DNA from: a bacterium
GTDB taxonomy: Bacteria; Cyanobacteriota; Vampirovibrionia; Gastranaerophilales; Gastranaerophilaceae
Direction of reading: 5' to 3'
Assembly: GCA_017559905.1 (NCBI GenBank)
Contig: JAFYQF010000012.1
Coordinates: 248,001-312,000 of the forward strand
Length of the DNA stretch: 64,000 nucleotides
Made by a program: the position numbers and the translations under genes. Positions 58,356 to 64,000 of the stretch are shown here, in pieces. The notes below the pieces were generated by a model that saw only the letters and a program-made list of their open reading frames with translations, was not told where the DNA came from and did no database searches. Every line of letters starts with the position of its first letter. Within the stretch, counting starts at the first letter, position 1.

Positions 58356-59312
58356 ATGAAGAGATATGCTATTGGAATTGATTTAGGCGGAACAAAGATT
58401 TTGATTGCGTTGGTTAACAAAGAAACTGGCGAAGTTCTTGCTTCTGTTAAAAAGAAAACTAAAAAGGACAAAGGTCCAAAAAATATAATAAGAAAAATGA
58501 TTGAGGGAATTGAAGAATTAATGGAAGAAACTTCCGTTGAAAAATCTGAAATTTCCTCTATTGGTATTGGAGCAGCAGGTCAAGTCGACAGAGATAATGG
58601 CATCTTAATTGGTGCGCCCAATCTAGATTGTTATGATTTGCCAATAAAAGATTTAATTTTTGAATATTTCCAAATCCCTGTTTATTTAGGTAATGATGTT
58701 GAAATTGCGGCAATGGGTGAGATGAAATTTGGAGCAGGGCAAGGGTGTGACGATTTTGTTTGTGTGTTTGTTGGCACTGGTGTAGGTTCTGCGATAGTGA
58801 AAAATGGACAAATCGTTCGTGGTGCAACTGGAACTGCTGGTGAAATTGGTCATATAATTGTTGATTTGAATGGTAGACCTTGTGCTTGCGGAGCTCACGG
58901 GTGCTTGGAAGCTTATGCTTCTCGTTCTGCAATTGAAAAAAGAATTGAAGGTGCTTTGAGAAAAGGCAGAACTTCGGTTATTTTAGAGTATTTGGAAAGT
59001 GGAAAATCTATCACGTCAGGCATGATTAGAAAATCTATTGAAAGAGAAGATGAGCTAGTGAAGTCTTGTGTTGATGAGGCTAGTGAGTATCTTTCAGGTG
59101 GGATTGCGAGTATAATCAATTTTATTAACCCTAAATTAGTTGTGTTGGGTGGTGGATTGGTCGAGGCTGTTGATTACTTTTATGAGCGAACTATCAAGAA
59201 AGCTCGAGCTAAATCATTGCCTGTGCCAGCGCAAAAAATTGAGTTTTCAAAAGCTAAATTAGGTGATTTTTCAGGTGTAATTGGGGCAGCATTTTTGGAA
59301 GAAAGAAAATAA
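58356..59312 (+). CDS. ROK-family sugar kinase (glucokinase-like), copy 2
   Basis: 318 aa. IGIDLGGTKILIALV, GNDVEIAAMGE, FVGTGVGSAIV, zinc motif GEIGH with CACGAHGCLEAY, and NPKLVVLGGGLVEAV. Paralogue of the kinase at 14758. It is divergent from the amylase gene with about 130 bp between; co-location suggests use of glucose released from alpha-glucan, though the amylase is exported. Start set by TATAAT; 58284 is rejected. Confidence 0.88.
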   Translation: MKRYAIGIDLGGTKILIALVNKETGEVLASVKKKTKKDKGPKNIIRKMIEGIEELMEETSVEKSEISSIGIGAAGQVDRDNGILIGAPNLDCYDLPIKDLIFEYFQIPVYLGNDVEIAAMGEMKFGAGQGCDDFVCVFVGTGVGSAIVKNGQIVRGATGTAGEIGHIIVDLNGRPCACGAHGCLEAYASRSAIEKRIEGALRKGRTSVILEYLESGKSITSGMIRKSIEREDELVKSCVDEASEYLSGGIASIINFINPKLVVLGGGLVEAVDYFYERTIKKARAKSLPVPAQKIEFSKAKLGDFSGVIGAAFLEERK

Positions 59313-59402
59313 TAATTATTGTAAAAAAAATATCCAAAAATCCCACAAGAGCCAAATAATAGTTTATAATGCAAGTATATTTTACAAAACAGGTCAAGGC
59401 AA

Positions 59403-61307
59403 ATGAATTTTTTCGACAAATTAAGAGAATACGGAAAAACAATTTCAGATATCGAGAATAGTGTTTATGGAAACAAAAAAGATTATCTTGAAATCTATGA
59501 ACGAAACCTTGAACTGGAAAAGGAAATTGCTGAAAGAACAAATGAGCTGAATATTGCAAACAAAAGGATGCTTACCCTACAGCACATTTGGGAAATGATG
59601 AATTCTGCTCGTCCTTTAGAGAGTGTTTTGGAAACTATAGTAAATAGTTTGCAGGGCGAATTAGGTTATCTTCATAGCACTATTTTAAGAGTTCAGGAAG
59701 ATGAAAAAGGGAAGTTTATGTCTGTGATTGCAGAAGCTGACAATTCTGTGATTAAAAGGGTAAACAACATTATTCATATCCCTATGCAAATGCGAAGACT
59801 AAAATACCTTGAAGATAGTGCGTACGCTAAAGCCTTAAATGAACGCCGTATTATTCAGGTTAAAGATATTTCGGAAGCTTTGCGGAATATAATTCCTGAT
59901 TTGAACGAAGAAAATTTTACAAAAGTAATGAGCGGTATGCGAAGCAAGGCAATTATTATGATTCCTTTGTATTCTAGAAATAAAGCGTTTGGATTGTTTT
60001 GCGTATTTTCATCAAGAGAAGAACTTGCAGATAGCGAATTGGACTTTTTAACTATATTTGCACAGCAAATAGAAATGGCGATCACAATAGCTGCCTTGTT
60101 TCAAGAAGTCCGTGATCAGGCGATTACAGATGGTTTGACTGGACTTTATAACCGAAGATATTTTGAAGAATATATTGCAAAAGAAGTCACTCGTTCTATT
60201 CGACAAAATCAGCCGTTTAGTGTTATTGGGATAGACTTGGACTTTTTGAAAAAAATTAACGATGAACACGGACATGCGTATGGGGATTTGGCGATTAAAA
60301 CAGTTGCAGAAGTTTTGAAAAGCAATGCTCGTTCAATTGATATTCCTGCTCGTATGGGTGGAGAAGAGTTCAATATTTTATTGCCGGGGATTGATTCTGC
60401 GGGTGCAATGACTGCGGCAGAGAGAATTCGTAAGGCGATTGAAGTTAGAGAATTGGATGTGATTGGAAATATCACTGCAAGTATTGGCGTTGCTACGTTT
60501 TTGGAACATTCAGACAGCTTGGATGAGCTTTTGGAATTGACTGATCAGGCTATGTATCAGTCAAAACGAAATGGTAGAAACCAAGTTACTATAGCAAAAC
60601 CGATAGCTGAAACAAGTTGGCAAGAAGTTGCAGTAAATACTTTCCTTGATATTTTAACAAAACACAATGTGCCTATTGAAAACACGTTGTTGGATGATTT
60701 GAAAGATAAGTTGGTTTCTATAAAAGAACAATCTGAAATGCCAAAAGAGGTTTTGTATTCAGTTGCGGATATGCTTACTAAAACCTATAATCCACTTCAT
60801 GAGCAAGGTGCAGTTAAGTCAAAAGTTTTGTTGGCTTCTTCACTAGCAAAACGCTTTGATTTGCCAAAAGATGAGATTGACAAGTTAAGAATTGCGATTC
60901 TTTTGTATGATATCGGGAATTTAATGTTGCCGAAAGAAATTTTGCAGAAAGCTACCCCTCTAACTGATGAAGAAAGAAGTTTTATCAAAGAGCATCCTTT
61001 GATTGCGGCAAGAGATATTTTAAAACCTATTTCTTATGTTCAAGATATTATTCCAATAGTTGAACATCACCATGAAAATTGGGATGGTTCAGGTTATCCA
61101 ATGAATTTGGCAAAGGATGAAATTCCTATTACATCACAAATTATCTTGATTGTGGATGCTTATTTTGCGTTAACAGAACATCGACCATACAGAGCAAAAC
61201 TTTCTCCGTTAGAAGCTTTGATTGAAATTAAAAAAGAAACAGGCAAAAAGTGGAGTGAGGCACTTGTGCAAGAGTTTGTTACGCTTATTGAGCACGATAT
61301 AAAATAG
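59403..61307 (+). CDS. GAF-GGDEF-degenerate HD-GYP signalling protein
   Basis: 634 aa, cytoplasmic. An N-terminal coiled coil (about 1-60), GAF (about 65-235), GGDEF with MGGEEF near 320 and an I-site RSID exactly five residues before it, then an HD-GYP domain (about 410-634) with HHHENWDGSGYP near 556. The HD pair is YDIGN near 502 (His replaced by Tyr, Lys by Asn), so phosphodiesterase activity is doubtful. It looks like an active, product-inhibited diguanylate cyclase with a sensor-type HD-GYP. RBS AAGG. Confidence 0.88.
   Translation: MNFFDKLREYGKTISDIENSVYGNKKDYLEIYERNLELEKEIAERTNELNIANKRMLTLQHIWEMMNSARPLESVLETIVNSLQGELGYLHSTILRVQEDEKGKFMSVIAEADNSVIKRVNNIIHIPMQMRRLKYLEDSAYAKALNERRIIQVKDISEALRNIIPDLNEENFTKVMSGMRSKAIIMIPLYSRNKAFGLFCVFSSREELADSELDFLTIFAQQIEMAITIAALFQEVRDQAITDGLTGLYNRRYFEEYIAKEVTRSIRQNQPFSVIGIDLDFLKKINDEHGHAYGDLAIKTVAEVLKSNARSIDIPARMGGEEFNILLPGIDSAGAMTAAERIRKAIEVRELDVIGNITASIGVATFLEHSDSLDELLELTDQAMYQSKRNGRNQVTIAKPIAETSWQEVAVNTFLDILTKHNVPIENTLLDDLKDKLVSIKEQSEMPKEVLYSVADMLTKTYNPLHEQGAVKSKVLLASSLAKRFDLPKDEIDKLRIAILLYDIGNLMLPKEILQKATPLTDEERSFIKEHPLIAARDILKPISYVQDIIPIVEHHHENWDGSGYPMNLAKDEIPITSQIILIVDAYFALTEHRPYRAKLSPLEALIEIKKETGKKWSEALVQEFVTLIEHDIK
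61276..61305 (+). promoter_or_regulatory. thiL promoter inside the preceding gene, leaderless geometry
   Basis: TTGTTA (61276-61281), 18-bp spacer, TAAAAT (61300-61305), six bases, ATG at 61312. Lies within the 3' end of the GGDEF gene. Confidence 0.5.
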
Positions 61308-61311
61308 TAAA

Positions 61312-62214
61312 ATGAAAGAAAAAGAATTTATTAATATAATAAAAAATACATTAAACTCTGATTATATCGGAGATGATTGTGCTTGTTTACGGGATTTAGG
61401 AATTGTAGTAACTCAAGACAGTTTAGTTGAGGGTGTGCATTTTTCTCTCGATTTTACAACTCCGTATAAGTTGGGTTGGAAGTCTGCTATGGTAAATATT
61501 TCTGACGTTTGCGCAAGCGGAGCTGAACCTAAATATTTGACAGTTGCTTTGTCATTGCCAAAAAACATAGGTGAAGATTTTGTCGAAGAATTTTATCAAG
61601 GTTTGAAAGATGCTTGTGGTGAAGTTCAAGTTGTGGGCGGTGATATTACAGGAAGTGATAAAATTTTCATTTCAGTTACTGCTATTGGAAAGACTGAAGG
61701 GCGAAAAATTTCTTCTCGAAAGAATGCAAATATCGGACAAAAAATTATTGTTTCAGGCGGGCATGGCGCAAGTGGTGCTGGCTTAAAACTATTACTGGGT
61801 GGGAAAAATGAGCCTAGTGGGTTAATTAATTCTCATTTAATGCCTGTTGCACAAAGAGATTTTTCATTAATTGTTTCAACAAGACAAAAAAATGATTATG
61901 CAATGATGGATACTTCTGATGGGTTGGCGGATGCTTTGTCGCAGATTGCAGAGTCTAGTTGTGTGAATTTGGAAGTTGATTTTTCAAAAATACCTTATAA
62001 TAAGGAATTGGAAAGTTTTGATGATCTTGAAGATTTGGTATTATTGGGTGGTGAAGATTATCAGCTAGTAGCAACTGTTGATGAAGAAGTCGCAAAAGAT
62101 TTTATCATAATCGGGGAAGTTAAATCTGGAAGTGGAGTTACAATTCTAAAGCAGGATAAAAAAATCCAACTTTCAAAACAAGATGTTGAAGAAAAATTGT
62201 TTAATCATTTCTAA
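61312..62214 (+). CDS. thiL: Thiamine-monophosphate kinase
   Basis: 300-aa PurM-fold kinase making thiamine diphosphate. IGDDCACLRDLGIVVTQDSL, EGVHFSLDFTTPYKLGWKSA, MVNISDVCASGAEPKYL, VVGGDITGS, MMDTSDGLADAL and LLGGEDYQLVATV. Four bases after the GGDEF gene. No SD; probably leaderless or read through. Confidence 0.94.
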   Translation: MKEKEFINIIKNTLNSDYIGDDCACLRDLGIVVTQDSLVEGVHFSLDFTTPYKLGWKSAMVNISDVCASGAEPKYLTVALSLPKNIGEDFVEEFYQGLKDACGEVQVVGGDITGSDKIFISVTAIGKTEGRKISSRKNANIGQKIIVSGGHGASGAGLKLLLGGKNEPSGLINSHLMPVAQRDFSLIVSTRQKNDYAMMDTSDGLADALSQIAESSCVNLEVDFSKIPYNKELESFDDLEDLVLLGGEDYQLVATVDEEVAKDFIIIGEVKSGSGVTILKQDKKIQLSKQDVEEKLFNHF

Positions 62215-62263
62215 ATAACTTTTCGGGGGTAGAAGTATAAACCTATTTATAAAATATTTACCA

Positions 62264-62833
62264 CTAGCGCAATTTTCTAGCTAAAGAAAGACCTGCAGGG
62301 AGTGTTAGGACTACGTTTTCGTAATCAGGGTGTTCTCCGATTGCTTCAATAAATGGTCTAACTTTTTCTTCGTGAGAAAGCACGTTATCTACTGCTAGAA
62401 TCCCACCAGCTTCAAGGTGAGGGTGGATTAGTTCAAAATATCTCAAGGTTTCGCTTTTGTTTGCGTCAATAAATACGAAATCAAATTTTGTGTCTTCTGG
62501 CATGTATTCAAGAATTTTTATTGCAGACCCTTCTAGCGTTGTGATTACATCCAAGACGCCACATTTTTCAAAGTTTTCACGAGCTGGAATGATACGCTTT
62601 TCGTAAAATTCAATGGTTGTAAGTTTCCCGCCTGTTTCTTTTAGTGCTTTGCCTATCCAGATTCCAGAATATCCGTTTGAAGTCCCTAGTTCAAGAACGC
62701 TTTTTGATTTTGCTGTACGGATTAATAGGTTTAAAAATTCTCCCGTAACTCTCGCTACGTTCCAAAATTGTTTTTGTGTTTTCTCAAGTTCTAATAATGT
62801 TTCTTGAGTTGTTTTATCAAAGTTTCTTATCAT
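62264..62833 (-). CDS. SAM-dependent O-methyltransferase (family 3)
   Basis: 189 aa. VLELGTSNGYSGIWIGKAL (SAM site), LTTIEFYEKR, FDFVFIDANKSETLRYFE (metal Asp) and AVDNVLSHEEKVRPF. Class resembling caffeoyl-CoA/catechol O-methyltransferases, whose bacterial members act on small phenolics or tRNA-bound hydroxyuridine (TrhP/TrmR-type). Four-base overlap (ATGA) with the upstream propeller gene. Confidence 0.85.
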   Translation of the reverse strand: MIRNFDKTTQETLLELEKTQKQFWNVARVTGEFLNLLIRTAKSKSVLELGTSNGYSGIWIGKALKETGGKLTTIEFYEKRIIPARENFEKCGVLDVITTLEGSAIKILEYMPEDTKFDFVFIDANKSETLRYFELIHPHLEAGGILAVDNVLSHEEKVRPFIEAIGEHPDYENVVLTLPAGLSLARKLR

Positions 62834-64000
62834 TTGTTTATCTTCTTAACGTTGTCTACAACTACGATAGAGTTGATTGGTATATCTACCGAATTCTCTG
62901 TTATAATTTTTTTGTTTTCTAAATCAAAAATAGAATATTTTTTAGCTTTTGTGTCTGTAATTATCGCTAAATTTGTGTCATCAAGTCTGAAAATTTTTGT
63001 TGAAAAACCGTCATCACCAAGCTTGATGATATCTGTTAATTGATCTGTTTTTGTATTTATAATACTGATTTCGTTGCTAATTGCACCTAATATAAAAAGA
63101 TTATCGTTGAATACTAACATATCAACTGGTTTTTCTGAAATGTTTGTTTCGCCAATTAGACCTACTGTTTTGTAATCTATTATCGCTAGGCGGTTTTTTG
63201 TGCGGCTTGTTATGTAAACTTTGCCGTTTGCATAAGCGATTTTTGAAGTGTTTGGAAATCTTCCCAATTCTCTCAACAAGTACTCATTATCAAGTTCAAC
63301 TACCCAAATTTCGTTAGTTTGTTTGTCTACGTAAAATAGTTTTGTACCGTCTTCTGTGAGAGTTAATTTTTCGCACATACCGTTTAGTCTTAATTGTTTT
63401 TTCAATGTCATTGAGTCTAAATTGACTATGTATATGCTTGCGTCTTTTGGGCTTGCGATGTATGCAATTTTTCTTGGAGTATCTATTAATATCTCGTCAG
63501 GTTGTGTTGGTAATTTGATTTGTTTTATTATTTGTTCATCTGCCAATGATACAACGTCAACGGAATGTTTATTAAATGATGATATTAGCAAGAATTCGCC
63601 GTTATAACCTTTAACTGATATAGCAACGTTATCTTGTGCAAGGGCATATTCAGGAGTTTGTTTGGATGGGTTTACAACTTGAATATGTTTTGACAAAGTT
63701 GTTGTTGCGTAAATTGTTTTGTTCTGTAATTGTGGAATTAATGAAAGAGAATTCACAACATTATTTTGACCTTTTTGAGTTGGAATAATTTTTAAAGTAG
63801 GTTCTTTTTGAGTTGTGATTTCTAAATTCCCGATAATGCTTTTCATATTTTCAGGAACAATAAGACCTTTTGGAACTAGCATGTCTTGTGGAAGTAATCC
63901 TGCTTTGATTTGATGTGGAGGATTATCCAGTTTTGCAATAGTCCTTTCGCCATCTTCATTTTCAATCACTTTTAGCAAAGTGTAGTCGTTATTGAAAATA
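62830..64000 (-). CDS. YVTN-type beta-propeller protein, 5' end cut by window
   Basis: The reading frame stays open to the window edge; codons upstream of 63978 continue IFNNDYTLLKV, so the TTG at 63978 is probably internal. Visible part about 390 residues: repeated blades such as LISSFNKHSVDVVSLADEQI, IAYIASPKDASIYIVNLDS, LFYVDKQTNEIWVVELD and VYITSRTKNRLAIIDYKT, matching YVTN/lactonase-like propellers. Likely exported, but the N-terminus is outside the window. Coupled to the methyltransferase gene. Confidence 0.8.
   Translation of the reverse strand, partial: IFNNDYTLLKVIENEDGERTIAKLDNPPHQIKAGLLPQDMLVPKGLIVPENMKSIIGNLEITTQKEPTLKIIPTQKGQNNVVNSLSLIPQLQNKTIYATTTLSKHIQVVNPSKQTPEYALAQDNVAISVKGYNGEFLLISSFNKHSVDVVSLADEQIIKQIKLPTQPDEILIDTPRKIAYIASPKDASIYIVNLDSMTLKKQLRLNGMCEKLTLTEDGTKLFYVDKQTNEIWVVELDNEYLLRELGRFPNTSKIAYANGKVYITSRTKNRLAIIDYKTVGLIGETNISEKPVDMLVFNDNLFILGAISNEISIINTKTDQLTDIIKLGDDGFSTKIFRLDDTNLAIITDTKAKKYSIFDLENKKIITENSVDIPINSIVVVDNVKKINK

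Noticed and set aside
62215-62263. Terminator between converging thiL and methyltransferase genes
   Set aside because: No stem with a T-run could be found in the 49-bp gap.
1-64000. tRNA, rRNA, tmRNA, riboswitch, IS element or prophage
   Set aside because: Scanning by eye found no cloverleaf, no rRNA-like block, no recognised aptamer core, no transposase and no phage gene cluster. Covariance-model searches (tRNAscan-SE, Rfam) would be needed to be sure.

Overview
The window looks like chromosome from a low-GC, Gram-negative, fermentative bacterium. The best fit is a gut Gastranaerophilales (Melainabacteria/Vampirovibrionia, the non-photosynthetic sister group of Cyanobacteria). Reasons: a lipid A set (lpxA, lpxC, lpxD, fabZ, a heptose-type adenylyltransferase) beside Firmicutes-like traits such as SpoIID; a [FeFe]-hydrogenase maturase (hydF); a long NusB of the cyanobacterial size; E-Z HEAT repeats; many TPR proteins; and a short type IV prepilin-like protein. 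The taxonomic call is inference from gene content and composition, not a search result. I saw no rRNA, tRNA, CRISPR array, insertion sequence or intact prophage.

Layout. 0-0.35 kb: a structured RNA with a 24-codon hydrophobic ORF. 0.4-12.7 kb: housekeeping genes (alr, lpd-like, lipA, nusB, ftsY, an M14 amidase, cysS, spoIID, murJ, tsaC). 12.8-14.6 kb: a NifU-like Fe-S scaffold paired with a GGGtGRT protein, with a strong promoter and high-expression codon use. 14.7-19.8 kb: ROK kinase, YqiJ/flotillin pair, asd and three small proteins. 19.8-26.7 kb: outer-membrane lipid genes rfaE2-lpxD-lpxC-fabZ, two unknown proteins, then lpxA. 26.8-36 kb: M29 aminopeptidase, a pterin methyltransferase, large TPR proteins, a phage-like orphan, mnmE. 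36-47.5 kb: prepilin, hydF, rpsO, purB, holA/holB, a histidine kinase, a HEAT protein, TM2 protein, ispD, rpmB. 47.5-50 kb: three tandem proteins with TonB/TolA-type C-terminal domains. 50-53 kb: a MerR-like regulator with recA, a repeat-containing surface candidate and an XRE/zinc-ribbon protein. 53-58 kb: a tightly coupled minus-strand operon (GH13, TPR, phosphoesterase, MBL, TPR). 58-64 kb: second ROK kinase, GAF-GGDEF-HD-GYP protein, thiL, O-methyltransferase and a beta-propeller protein cut by the window edge.

The most general signal is in the promoters. At least ten genes have a -10 box ending exactly six bases before the ATG and no Shine-Dalgarno, which predicts leaderless mRNAs starting at the A of ATG. 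The other genes mostly have clear AAGGAG/GAGG sites, so two initiation modes appear to coexist. Intergenic spaces are compact, with terminators abutting or overlapping the next promoter, and carry at least two families of dispersed palindromic elements.
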